Positions 1-7,288 of a stretch of 33,810 bases of DNA are shown piece after piece (the stretch's first letter is position 1; each line of letters begins with the position of its first letter). Source of the DNA: Oscillospiraceae bacterium (GTDB taxonomy: Bacteria > Bacillota > Clostridia > Oscillospirales > Ruminococcaceae); assembly GCA_029007035.1 (NCBI GenBank), contig JAQXHC010000023.1, positions 1 to 33,810 on the forward strand. The letters are read 5' to 3'. The translations under genes were made by a program, and so were the position numbers. The notes beneath the pieces were generated by a model that had not been told where the DNA came from, did not search any database, and saw only the letters and a program-made list of their open reading frames with translations.

Positions 1-1
1 A

Positions 2-820
2 TGGCTTACCGAGTCGGTAAAAAACTGTGTAAAACAGCTTGAAAACGGCACTTACAATGAAACAGTACGCCGTGAGCTTCCGCCAAAAGACAGAATTGGT
101 ACTATTGTAAGAAGAAAGTATTGGGAGATATTCCCTGAATACAAGGAAAACTATTTTTCAGATATATCAAAGGACGATATTGATGAGTTTTTGCATATCA
201 TTGAAACAAGAGGAGCTACAACAACTGAAACTATACCCGATATGACGGCAGAATTGTTTTATGGCTATTGCAAGCTCGGTTATAAAGCTAATCAGTATAA
301 AGGAATTGATAAACTTACAGCGAAAGAGCTTTATCTTATGCACGCTGACGGACGGGATGAAGGCTTGCGTGATATAGACGGTAATTCCCCGACAGCATTT
401 AGCGAATGGTACGAGAGCAGCAGAAAAGGTATCGGACACCCGTGGGAAGTCTGCCGTGGCGGTAATTCAACGCATATTTCCTTGTATTTGCGTAAAAATG
501 AAAATGAATACAGTCTGAAATTGGCAGGCTCATCATATGGACGTTCCGTAGAAACAATAAAGTTCTTTCTTGCTCTGGTTCGTAACAACATCCCCGTTTC
601 TCTCTATGAGGGTGAAGAATTAGCCGCAAGAGTCCGTGCTGACGATAAAATCGGCATTGTTCCTGACGGAGTTATGCCATTCTACTGTTCTTCGTACTTT
701 CCCGATGATGAGAACATATCTGATTATATGAACATCGAGCTTTATGAGGATAAAGAGCGATGGAAGAAAGTAATCGAAAATGTGATTTGGCAGGAGATAG
801 AGGAACAAAGGCTCTTGTAA
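2..820 (+). CDS. Unrecognised protein, 5'-truncated by the window edge
   Basis: The reading frame is open from base 2 without a stop, so the gene begins outside the window; the 272 visible residues are its C-terminal part. A TTG at 191 is a possible internal start, but the frame upstream continues with ordinary coding sequence, so I treat the gene as truncated. I do not recognise the family. The visible part is soluble and acidic with no membrane segment. It contains a conserved-looking stretch rich in Gly, Trp, Cys and His (HPWEVCRGGNSTHISL, around visible residues 145-160), followed by a GSSxGRS segment. The gene is followed directly by a palindrome and a rho-independent terminator, so it ends its transcript. 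The next gene is on the opposite strand. It could be accessory or mobile-element cargo, but that is a guess. Confidence 0.75.
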   Translation, partial: WLTESVKNCVKQLENGTYNETVRRELPPKDRIGTIVRRKYWEIFPEYKENYFSDISKDDIDEFLHIIETRGATTTETIPDMTAELFYGYCKLGYKANQYKGIDKLTAKELYLMHADGRDEGLRDIDGNSPTAFSEWYESSRKGIGHPWEVCRGGNSTHISLYLRKNENEYSLKLAGSSYGRSVETIKFFLALVRNNIPVSLYEGEELAARVRADDKIGIVPDGVMPFYCSSYFPDDENISDYMNIELYEDKERWKKVIENVIWQEIEEQRLL

Positions 821-843
821 TTTGGCACACAGTGTGTACCAAA
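821..843. repeat. 23-bp near-perfect palindrome abutting the stop codon
   Basis: Immediately after the TAA at 818-820 there is an odd-centred palindrome: TTTGG at 821-825 pairs with CCAAA at 839-843, and ACACA pairs with TGTGT around a central G at 832. Only one of the 11 arm positions mismatches. A T-rich stretch follows, so it may act as a first, weak terminator ahead of the stronger hairpin at 905-936. Confidence 0.6.
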
Positions 844-904
844 TTTAATTTTTCGACCTCTTGAATATTCCGACAGAATATGGTATATCTTAAACGTATA
901 ACAA

Positions 905-945
905 ACAGGCGTATGCATTTTCGTTGCATACGCCTGTCTTTTGTT
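905..945 (+). terminator. Rho-independent terminator after the first gene
   Basis: A perfect 12-bp inverted repeat (CAGGCGTATGCA at 906-917 with its complement at 925-936, extended by an A-T pair) closes a 7-nt loop. It is followed on the plus strand by a T-rich tail (TCTTTTGTTT). It lies 85 bp after the stop of the first gene. The minus-strand gene ending at 1078 reads toward it, but the T-rich side favours plus-strand use. Confidence 0.8.
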
Positions 946-1077
946 TCATTAGCCACCGTTTAGTCAATAACCAGTATTATTTTTGAAAACTTCTATATGG
1001 TCATCGCCCTAATAGCCGTCCGTTTTTATTTTTATATAATGTTTTATGTAAAGGTGCATGAAAATGTTCTGTAATGC

Positions 1078-1542
1078 TTATCTTCCGGCGGGAGGATTTT
1101 CTGAAATATATTTGTCGAGAATTTCCGCAGCAGTACGAACAAAATTCACACAGGGACGCACACGGTAATACTCGGTCGTTCTTTTTTCCGGAACATGAGT
1201 GTTTGTCACGCTCAGATTTTTTAGCAAATCGCGGCAGATTATTGTTTCGTGACGTTCTCTGAACTGCGCGGCAAGGTATTGGATTCGCTTGTAGTGCTCT
1301 GCCTTTTCCTTGTCGTTGCCGACGGAGGTATATCCGTAAAGCAGTCCGGTAACCATGAACATCGCCGAGCATGCACCGCAGACCTCACGCATACGACCCA
1401 TTCCGCCGCCAAAGGATGACGACAGCAAAAGCGATGTTTCGGTGTCAATTCCGGTAATATCTGAGAAAGCCGTGAATACAGCCTGAGCGCAGTTTCTGCC
1501 TTCAGCGAAAAGCTTGGAGGCAATGTCAGCGTGATTTATCAT
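1078..1542 (-). CDS. C_GCAxxG_C_C family (putative redox-active) protein
   Basis: A 154-residue protein with the spaced cysteines of the C_GCAxxG_C_C family: an N-terminal NCAQAV motif near residues 17-22, a Gly-rich FGGGMGRMREVCGACSAM core near residues 44-61, and further cysteines near 103 (IICRDLL) and 130 (RPCVNFV). The family is thought to be redox-active or metal-binding, but no reaction is established, so I call only the family. The start is supported by AAGGAGAT about 10 nt upstream on the minus strand. The gene starts 6 bp after the stop of comF and is the last gene of the PBP-methyltransferase-comF operon. No clear terminator is seen between it and base 1000. Confidence 0.8.
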   Translation of the reverse strand: MINHADIASKLFAEGRNCAQAVFTAFSDITGIDTETSLLLSSSFGGGMGRMREVCGACSAMFMVTGLLYGYTSVGNDKEKAEHYKRIQYLAAQFRERHETIICRDLLKNLSVTNTHVPEKRTTEYYRVRPCVNFVRTAAEILDKYISENPPAGR

Positions 1543-1548
1543 AATAAA

Positions 1549-2217
1549 TTACATCTCCTTTGGACGTGACGGGGTTTTGCAGCAGGAAGCACAGTATACA
1601 GCAGCCGCACCGCATTTTTTCAGAAGCGATGTGATCTCGGTAAGGGTGCTTCCTGTGGTGCATACGTCGTCAATCAGCAGAATACGGTTGCCTTTTATCC
1701 GGCTTGTATCCGCTGCGGTAAATGCTCCCCTGAGATTTACTTCACGTTCCGATTTTGTAAGGGTTTTCTGAGAAGCAGTCTTTTTCGTTTTGTAAATTGC
1801 ATTTCTGACGACAGGAACGCAAAGCTCTCTGCTGATTTCCTTTGCAATAAGCTCTGACTGATTATATCCGCGTTTTCTACGGTCAGATTTATACAGCGGA
1901 ACGGGAATTATTACATTGATATTGTCAGCTACGCCTTCTTTCATCAGCGTTTTTGCAAGGGAAGTACCTAACGCATAGGCGGCATTTCCGCACACTCCGT
2001 TTTTAAGCAGAATTACCGCAGGTGAAATATTTTCATCGTACACGAATGCAGCGGAAAAGCCCTCTGAGCCAACAATACCAAAAACATCGGTATATCGGGA
2101 AATTTTAGATGTACATTTTTCACAGAAGCTGTCGCAGAAGCCTATAATTTCATTGCAGACAGGACATCGGTTCGGATATATCAGATTGAGAATAAATCTT
2201 TTTGTTTTATTCAGCAT
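1549..2217 (-). CDS. comF: ComF family phosphoribosyltransferase-like protein
   Basis: A 222-residue ComF-type protein. The N-terminus has a four-cysteine zinc site (CPVC and FCEKC, near residues 18-35). The C-terminal half is a phosphoribosyltransferase fold with the PRPP-binding loop ILLIDDVCTTGST near residues 178-190, and the family motif KRGYNQSELIAKEI sits in the middle. In naturally competent bacteria ComF helps take up single-stranded DNA across the membrane; in many Firmicutes it is kept without proven competence. The gene is 12 bp downstream of the RNA methyltransferase and 6 bp upstream of the C_GCAxxG_C_C gene, consistent with one transcript from the PBP promoter. Length and motifs are normal for the family. 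Confidence 0.92.
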   Translation of the reverse strand: MLNKTKRFILNLIYPNRCPVCNEIIGFCDSFCEKCTSKISRYTDVFGIVGSEGFSAAFVYDENISPAVILLKNGVCGNAAYALGTSLAKTLMKEGVADNINVIIPVPLYKSDRRKRGYNQSELIAKEISRELCVPVVRNAIYKTKKTASQKTLTKSEREVNLRGAFTAADTSRIKGNRILLIDDVCTTGSTLTEITSLLKKCGAAAVYCASCCKTPSRPKEM

Positions 2218-2229
2218 ACATTTTCTGCA

Positions 2230-3354
2230 CTAAAAGTACATATAAAGCTGGCATTTTATCATACCGTTGTAGAGCTTGCGTCTTTTTTTCGCATTCAGGC
2301 CAAAAAATGACTCAAACTGTTCGTGCGGCGAAATAATATAGCTTTGTTTGCCGCCGCCTTTGCCGAGAACCTGTCCCATACGGCGGTAGATTTCCTCGGC
2401 CTCGCGCAGCTCGAGAAGCCGTTCGCCATAAGGCGGATTACAGATAACGACAGAAGAATCCGGATGACGGAATTTAGATATATCCGCCTGTTCAACATGA
2501 ATGCGCGACTTGATTCCGGCTTTATGGGCATTGTCGAGAGTCAGAGCAACTGCGCTGTCGTCGATATCAAAGCCGTAAGCCTCAAACTTTGCGGAGCGGT
2601 CAACGCGGTCAATAGCATTTTTGCGCTCATTACGCCATATATCGGGATTTATGCAGTTCCATTTTTCGGCGGCAAAGCGTCTGTTGATACCAGGAGCAAT
2701 GTTGAGAGCTTTCAGACCTGCTTCAATAAGCAGAGTTCCGCTTCCGCAGAACGGGTCGCAGACGACCGAATCGGGACGAACTCTTGCCAAATCAACGATT
2801 CCCGCGGCGAGAGTTTCCTTTATAGGCGCAGAATTGGAATTTCGCCTGTAACCTCGTTTATGCAGACCTGTTCCGCTTGTATCGAGATAGAGACTGACTT
2901 TATCTTTGAGTATACTGAACTTAATCTGAACGTTTGCGCCTGTCTCGTCAAACCAGCTTACGCCGTATTTTTCCTTTAGCCGCTCGACAGCGGCTTTTTT
3001 TATTATAGACTGGCAGTCGGGGACGCTGTGCAGCTTTGAATTGAGTGAATAGCCCTTAACGGGAAATGCGTCATTTTTTCCGATATACCGTTCAAGCTCA
3101 GCTGATTTAACTCCCTGAAAGAGTTCTTCAAAGGTAACGGCATTGAACTCTGCAAGTTCAATGAGGACGCGTTCAGCAGTCGCGAGACACAGATTTGCGC
3201 GTGCAATCAAGTTCTCGTCGCCGCTGAAGCTGATTTTTCCGTTGGAAACGGACAGTTCCTCACCGCCTATTTTGAGTATTTCGTATTTTAATACGCTTTC
3301 CAGTCCGAAATGGCATGGACAGCAAAGTCTGATTCTGTTTTCCAAAGCAATCAT
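2230..3354 (-). CDS. THUMP-domain class I SAM-dependent RNA methyltransferase (YpsC/RlmL type)
   Basis: Predicted to methylate rRNA guanine using S-adenosylmethionine, like B. subtilis YpsC and the N-terminal half of E. coli RlmL. Residues near 10-20 carry the family opening CPCHFGLESVLKYEI, followed by a THUMP RNA-binding region. The methyltransferase half has the SAM loop VVCDPFCGSGTLLIEAG and the catalytic motif VICNPPYGERL. An open frame extends upstream to 3501, but that part overlaps the PBP coding region and is unlike the family. ATG at 3354 gives about 374 residues, but AAAGGA (3355-3360) touches that ATG directly. An in-frame TTG at 3345 has the same AAAGGA at an ideal 9-nt distance and could be the true start. 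It lies 4 bp after the PBP gene, so coupling is likely. Confidence 0.88.
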   Translation of the reverse strand: MIALENRIRLCCPCHFGLESVLKYEILKIGGEELSVSNGKISFSGDENLIARANLCLATAERVLIELAEFNAVTFEELFQGVKSAELERYIGKNDAFPVKGYSLNSKLHSVPDCQSIIKKAAVERLKEKYGVSWFDETGANVQIKFSILKDKVSLYLDTSGTGLHKRGYRRNSNSAPIKETLAAGIVDLARVRPDSVVCDPFCGSGTLLIEAGLKALNIAPGINRRFAAEKWNCINPDIWRNERKNAIDRVDRSAKFEAYGFDIDDSAVALTLDNAHKAGIKSRIHVEQADISKFRHPDSSVVICNPPYGERLLELREAEEIYRRMGQVLGKGGGKQSYIISPHEQFESFFGLNAKKRRKLYNGMIKCQLYMYF

Positions 3355-3358
3355 TCCT

Positions 3359-5893
3359 TTATTCGACCGGTACTCCGCCCTCAGGCTGAACCGCAGGTTG
3401 TTCAGGTACTGCGGGTTGTTCAGGCTGAGCAGGCTGCTCCGGTTGTACAGGCTGTTCCGGCTGCTGAGCTTCAGGAGTCTGCTGACCTGGATCATCTCCA
3501 TTTGCGGATGTGGCTTCCTGAGTTATCGGCTGACCGTTTTCATCGGTAGGAAGTTCGGGAGCAACATAATGACTTCCCGAGCAGGTGGGAGCGTTTGTGG
3601 ATTTCCAATATCCGATAACACCCTTCGGACAGTTCGGACCGGCTATTTCGCCTGAAATCGTACACATCGGCGATTCGATAACGCTGTCAACCGGATCAAA
3701 GTCGGAATCGGTCGGGAGACTGTCAGCGTAATCACCGATAATGCCTTTCCAGATTGCCGCGGATTTAACAGATGTAGGAATCTGGAGAGCCTCGTTGTTG
3801 ATTTTATATCCGATAGTAATTCCGCTTACGAAATCCCGTGTCATTCCGACGAATGTGAGATTATACCAGTTTTCGGTTGTACCCGTCTTGCCGCAGACAA
3901 CCTTGTTATTGAGTTTGGCTGCGGTACCGGTACCGTTTTCAACGACATTTTTCATAAGTCGGTTTATTACCCAGGCGGTCTCGTCGCTTACAGCCTGATG
4001 GGGGTTACCATTGTTTTCATAGATTACATCGTGAGTGCCCTGTTCGATTTTTGTAACGATGTGAGCCTCGTTCTGGACTCCCTTGTTGCCATAGGGGAGG
4101 TAGGCATTTACGAGGTTTTCAAGAGTGATACCATAGGTCAGCGCTCCGATTGAAAGCGGAGAAAGCGCTTCGTCGGCAGGGTCAAGCTCCATACCCATTT
4201 TTTCGGTACAGAAGTCATACACCGCCTTTGGAGTGAGCTGGTCGCAGAGCTGAGCAGGAATGGTATTATAGGATTTCTGGAGTGCATAGTAGATATTGAT
4301 TGTGGCATGGGAGATGCTGAGACCGCTTCCGCTTGAATAGTTGGACGGCCATGGTCTGCCGTTTACTTCGGTAACAGCTTCGTCTTTTACCTGACTTCCC
4401 CAGTGGATTGCGTCGGTTTCGATAGCAAGACCATAGGTGGAAATCGGCTTCATGGTTGAACCGATCTGTCTCGGTTCGCCGACAGCATAGTTAGTACACA
4501 GCGGAGCGGTTTTTTCTCCGATATTTCCGACAGTGCATCTTACCGAGCCGTCATAGTTCAGAGCGACGAAAGCAATATGGGGAACATATTCCTCCGGCTC
4601 TCCGTCATCATCAAGGTCGATATTACGGATAAGGCTTGTGGGGAGTCCGATGTTTTCAAGGCTCTGCATCTTGTTCTCCACGTATTCCTGCATTTCCATA
4701 TCGACGCTGGTATAAATCTTGTAGCCGCCCTTGTTGATACGTTTATATGCTTCTCTGCGGTCAATATTGTACATTTCGCAGAGGTAGTCGGCAGCTTCGT
4801 AATACATTGCGTCGAGAACCCACGAAAGGTTTTTCTGCTCATCTTCAAGCTCCTGAACGGCGTCCTCCGGGTGGGTTGCGATATATTCGGGCATATCGGT
4901 AAAAATCAGCTTTTCGTCGAGATACTGCTGATATTCATCGTAAGTGATTGCGCCGTTTTTATAGATCTGCCAGAGAACATACTGCTGACGTTCCTTATTG
5001 GCGGTTCGTCCGTCAAAGGTTATTTGTCCGGTATCGTCGTCGGTTATCGTAATTGGACGATACTTGTTCGGACTTTTTGGGATAGCGGCAAGGGTAGCAG
5101 CTTCTGCTGTTGAAAGCTCGCTCGTGTGCTTGCCGAAGTATCTGATCGATGCAAGCTCAATTCCGTTAATAGGACCTCCGAATCCGATGTAGTTGAGATA
5201 CTCCTCGAGGATTTCGTCCTTGGAATATGTTTTTTCAAGCTGCATGGCACGGAAAATCTCACGAATTTTACGTGACGGAGAGTGCTCGTTATCGCCGGTG
5301 AGGTTCTTTACGAGCTGCTGAGTAATCGTAGAACCGCCCTGGTCGGTGTCGTAGATATGCATGAACATATTCAGGAAAGCAGAGAATGTACGTTTATAGT
5401 CAACTCCGTCGTGGGTATAGAATCGCTCATCCTCGGTATAGACGAAAGCGTCCCTTACGTGCTGAGGAATTTCGTCGATTCCGATAGGCATACGCTGAAT
5501 GTCGGTTTTAACCTCAAAAAGCTTGACATACTCGACCTCTCCGTTTTCGTTGATCGTAGTATTGTAGAAATAGGTATTGCTTCCGGATTCAAGCTCCTGC
5601 AGGGTGATACCGGTGGTTTCCTCCATAAAGTCGAGGACATAGACCGTCAGTGCAGTGGCTACGATAGTACCGGTGATGATCATAATGAGCGTGAGAGAAA
5701 GCAGCGTTGTGGCGATAACAGCCAGGAATTTCCTGAATATTCTGAAAACCTTGCTGTGCTTTTTTTTCTTTTTGCGGTGAGCCGGTGATACGGCAGAGTT
5801 ATTCGCAGATGCAGACTTACGGTTTTCGGGATGGGGAGCGGACTGTCTTTCGGGCGGTCGCTTTCCCTCGGGAGGAATTCTTTTATCGTTCAT
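3359..5893 (-). CDS. PBP1A-family class A penicillin-binding protein (transglycosylase/transpeptidase)
   Basis: An 844-residue bifunctional peptidoglycan synthase. It has a basic cytoplasmic tail (run of lysines near residue 42), one membrane anchor near residues 55-85, then a GT51 glycosyltransferase with the catalytic Glu motif EDERFYTHDGVDYKRTF, GGSTITQQLVKN and the RKIREIFRAMQLEKTYSKDEILEEYLN block. The transpeptidase domain has all three motifs: SxxK as GSTMKPI, SxN as SYN, and KTG as CGKTGTTENWYN. A Pro/Glu/Gln-rich repeat tail ends the protein. It is the first gene of a four-gene operon and is divergent from the BofC-like gene. A strong AAAGGAG lies 27 nt upstream of the ATG with a hairpin in between, which is unusual. 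The ATG choice rests on the basic N-tail and the lack of another in-frame start near the ribosome binding site. Confidence 0.95.
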   Translation of the reverse strand: MNDKRIPPEGKRPPERQSAPHPENRKSASANNSAVSPAHRKKKKKHSKVFRIFRKFLAVIATTLLSLTLIMIITGTIVATALTVYVLDFMEETTGITLQELESGSNTYFYNTTINENGEVEYVKLFEVKTDIQRMPIGIDEIPQHVRDAFVYTEDERFYTHDGVDYKRTFSAFLNMFMHIYDTDQGGSTITQQLVKNLTGDNEHSPSRKIREIFRAMQLEKTYSKDEILEEYLNYIGFGGPINGIELASIRYFGKHTSELSTAEAATLAAIPKSPNKYRPITITDDDTGQITFDGRTANKERQQYVLWQIYKNGAITYDEYQQYLDEKLIFTDMPEYIATHPEDAVQELEDEQKNLSWVLDAMYYEAADYLCEMYNIDRREAYKRINKGGYKIYTSVDMEMQEYVENKMQSLENIGLPTSLIRNIDLDDDGEPEEYVPHIAFVALNYDGSVRCTVGNIGEKTAPLCTNYAVGEPRQIGSTMKPISTYGLAIETDAIHWGSQVKDEAVTEVNGRPWPSNYSSGSGLSISHATINIYYALQKSYNTIPAQLCDQLTPKAVYDFCTEKMGMELDPADEALSPLSIGALTYGITLENLVNAYLPYGNKGVQNEAHIVTKIEQGTHDVIYENNGNPHQAVSDETAWVINRLMKNVVENGTGTAAKLNNKVVCGKTGTTENWYNLTFVGMTRDFVSGITIGYKINNEALQIPTSVKSAAIWKGIIGDYADSLPTDSDFDPVDSVIESPMCTISGEIAGPNCPKGVIGYWKSTNAPTCSGSHYVAPELPTDENGQPITQEATSANGDDPGQQTPEAQQPEQPVQPEQPAQPEQPAVPEQPAVQPEGGVPVE
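3362..3466 (-). repeat. C-terminal PEQP tandem repeats of the penicillin-binding protein
   Basis: The last 35 or so residues of the PBP are built from short tandem units of the form PEQPxxPEQP, rich in Pro, Gln and Glu. The DNA shows the matching short repeats (many CTGTTCCGGCTG-like units on the plus strand). Such tails often form an extended spacer outside the cell. Repeat number is likely to vary between strains. Confidence 0.8.
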
Positions 5894-5902
5894 TGTATCG
5901 GA

Positions 5903-5927
5903 CTGCCGTAAGGGGCAGCTCTCCTTT
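5903..5927 (-). promoter_or_regulatory. Shine-Dalgarno plus hairpin upstream of the PBP start codon
   Basis: On the minus strand, AAAGGAG (5921-5927) is followed by a hairpin with a 5-bp stem, CTGCC/GGCAG (5903-5918), before the ATG at 5891-5893. The gap from Shine-Dalgarno to ATG is 27 nt, too long for normal initiation. Folding out the 16-nt hairpin leaves about 11 nt, which is workable. The hairpin may also extend to pair GGA of the Shine-Dalgarno with TCC next to the stem. Either way it could control translation. Confidence 0.45.
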
Positions 5928-5968
5928 CAGTTTTTTCGGTGATATACCCCACAGGGCATAATTGCGGA

Positions 5969-5995
5969 AACACCGCACAAGGCACACCGTTCGGT
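5969..5995 (-). repeat. 27-bp leader motif, copy 1 (PBP leader)
   Basis: A 27-bp block in the 5' leader of the PBP transcript matches the block at 11986-12012 in the lepA leader at 24 of 27 positions, with all three differences being transitions. It lies a few bases downstream of the predicted transcription start. In the RNA, part of it folds as a hairpin in which ATACC pairs with GGTGT around a GAAC loop. It is not part of any coding region. Confidence 0.6.
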
Positions 5996-6013
5996 ATAGC
6001 CTTACACATAATT

Positions 6014-6042
6014 ATTATAACATAAAAAAAAACGTTTGTTAA
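6014..6042 (-). promoter_or_regulatory. Promoter of the PBP operon
   Basis: Read on the minus strand: -35 TTAACA (6037-6042), 17-bp spacer, -10 TATAAT (6014-6019). Transcription would start near 6007, giving a leader of about 110 nt before the PBP start codon. Confidence 0.65.
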
Positions 6043-6067
6043 TACCTTTCCGCAAATTTTAACCAAT

Positions 6068-6097
6068 TTGTATAAATTAGAAAAAAAAGGCTATAAT
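6068..6097 (+). promoter_or_regulatory. Promoter of the BofC-like gene
   Basis: -35-like TTGTAT (6068-6073), 18-bp spacer, -10 TATAAT (6092-6097). It is divergent from the PBP promoter, whose -35 lies 25 bp away. Confidence 0.5.
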
Positions 6098-6120
6098 AGC
6101 GATAGAAATTTGAGACAATA

Positions 6121-6146
6121 CCGCATAATGATCGTTTATTATGCGG
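6121..6146 (+). promoter_or_regulatory. Leader hairpin before the BofC-like gene
   Basis: A perfect 9-bp inverted repeat (CCGCATAAT at 6121-6129 with ATTATGCGG at 6138-6146, 8-nt loop) lies between the promoter and the GGAGG ribosome binding site near 6161. No T-run follows, so it is not a standard terminator. It could be an operator or an mRNA-stabilising stem. Confidence 0.4.
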
Positions 6147-6170
6147 CGCTGTTTCAGGCGGAGGTGAAAA

Positions 6171-6500
6171 ATGACAGACAGAAAAATACTGTTTACCCTG
6201 ATGGGGGCAGCGACGGTCTCGGGGTTTATCGTGATATGCACCCTCGGACAGACGGTTTATCATCAGAAAGTCGAGGCAAAAAGCGCAGAAATCGTCCGTA
6301 CACTTCCAGATGCGGAATATATAATCCGCGAATATAACGGAAAGGTCGCGGTATTCAGGGGAGAAAGCCCCGTTCCCTACATGACTGCCGACTGTGAGCT
6401 GAGTCTTCTTTCCGACTATGACAAAGCCGCTCTTAAACAGGGCGTAACGCTGAAAACCGCCGAAGAAGTCAATACCTATCTTGAGGATCTGACGACGTAA
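6171..6500 (+). CDS. BofC C-terminal-domain-like secreted or membrane-anchored protein
   Basis: A 109-residue protein with an N-terminal hydrophobic segment (residues 6-25) acting as a signal peptide or anchor. The short outer domain has the pattern YIIREYNGKVAVFRGES near residues 50-66, then a segment ending LLSDYDKAALKQGVTLKTAEEVNTYLEDL, which resembles the BofC C-terminal domain. B. subtilis BofC is an intercompartmental checkpoint protein that restrains SpoIVB during sporulation. Here only the small C-terminal-type domain is present, so the same role is not certain. ATG at 6171 has GGAGGTG at a good distance. The gene is divergent from the PBP operon and convergent with the flavin reductase, 36 bp away. 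A role in cell-envelope or sporulation signalling is an inference supported by the nearby sigF operon. Confidence 0.7.
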   Translation: MTDRKILFTLMGAATVSGFIVICTLGQTVYHQKVEAKSAEIVRTLPDAEYIIREYNGKVAVFRGESPVPYMTADCELSLLSDYDKAALKQGVTLKTAEEVNTYLEDLTT

Positions 6501-6536
6501 ACGTAATTATTGTTCGGATGTACAGAAATGCTCCGT

Positions 6537-7127
6537 TTACTTTCTGTCAGTCTTATTTTTGTGCTTTTTCTTTTTTCTCACAGAGAACCCGAAGTCGCCG
6601 AGCTTACGTCCGAGAGCAAAATATTCCCCGTGGGCATAGGCGGCGAGTCCGCATTGCTGTAAATTAAGCTTGCCCTTTGAGTCTATATACTTCTCGTCAG
6701 CATCGATTCCGACAATTTCCGAAAGGAACATAGTATGCGAGCCAAGCTCTTTTTCCTCAATGACGCGGCATTCGAGGGCAACGGGACATTCTTCGATAAT
6801 CGGAACGGAGATCTCCTTTGCCGGAAGCAGATGAAAACCGCAGGCGGCGATTTTGTCGGTATCTCTGCCGCTTTTTACTCCGCAGAAATCAGTCTCGCGG
6901 CACATAGCCGATGTCGTAAGGTTAACCGCAAATTCTCTCTGCTCCCGAATCAAATTATACGAAAACCGCTCAGGACGCACTGATATATAGGTCATTGGCG
7001 GTCGGGTGCAGACTATGCCTGTCCAGCCGATTGTCAGTACATTGGTATTTTCTCCCGTTCCGCAGGTGACGAGGGCGGCAGGTACAGGGGCGAGCAGTGC
7101 GCTTCCTTTCCAGAATTGTTTAGCCAT
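6537..7127 (-). CDS. Flavin reductase family (FMN-binding split-barrel) protein
   Basis: A 196-residue protein of the flavin reductase-like, FMN-binding split-barrel family. The family pattern is clear: an N-terminal PVPAALVTCGTGENTNVLTIGW segment, a PPMTYISVRP segment near residues 43-52, FAVNLTT near residues 66-72, and a DKIAACGF block. Members bind FMN and act as NAD(P)H:flavin oxidoreductases or related enzymes; the exact substrate cannot be read here. The C-terminus ends in an unusual lysine-rich tail (RKKKKHKNKTDRK), which may bind RNA or membrane or simply be a tail. The start is supported by AAAGGAG close upstream. It has its own strong promoter at 7159-7187, divergent from the sigma-F operon. 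Confidence 0.9.
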   Translation of the reverse strand: MAKQFWKGSALLAPVPAALVTCGTGENTNVLTIGWTGIVCTRPPMTYISVRPERFSYNLIREQREFAVNLTTSAMCRETDFCGVKSGRDTDKIAACGFHLLPAKEISVPIIEECPVALECRVIEEKELGSHTMFLSEIVGIDADEKYIDSKGKLNLQQCGLAAYAHGEYFALGRKLGDFGFSVRKKKKHKNKTDRK

Positions 7128-7158
7128 AAAAAGCTCCTTTCGTTTTGCTTATGTGCTT

Positions 7159-7187
7159 ATTATATCATATAAAACAACGGGTTTCAA
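7159..7187 (-). promoter_or_regulatory. Promoter of the flavin reductase gene
   Basis: Read on the minus strand: -35 TTGAAA (7182-7187), 17-bp spacer, -10 TATAAT (7159-7164), about 30 bp upstream of the start codon. Confidence 0.7.
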
Positions 7188-7211
7188 GAAAATTATAAAC
7201 AACGGTGTATA

Positions 7212-7245
7212 TGCGACAAATTTCAACCGTTTCAAATAGTATAAT
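7212..7245 (+). promoter_or_regulatory. Putative spoIIA promoter with a possible Spo0A box
   Basis: TATAAT at 7240-7245 lies 44 bp upstream of spoIIAA, with no good -35 at 17 bp. A TGCGACA at 7212-7218 differs by one base from the Spo0A consensus TTCGACA and sits where an activator would bind. In Bacillus the spoIIA operon uses sigma-H and Spo0A~P; I see no convincing sigma-H promoter. The box is short and could be chance. Confidence 0.3.
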
Positions 7246-7288
7246 AACCATAAGGCAACACTGAAGCATATTGATAAGGAGGTTAAAT

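Noticed and set aside
2323..2979. A 218-codon plus-strand frame opposite the methyltransferase gene
   Set aside because: It is antisense to a clear THUMP methyltransferase, and no ribosome binding site or recognisable domain supports it.
3355..3501. N-terminal extension of the methyltransferase frame to 3501
   Set aside because: The extension overlaps the PBP tail repeats, is Ser/Leu/Arg-rich and unlike the family; starts at 3354 or 3345 fit better.
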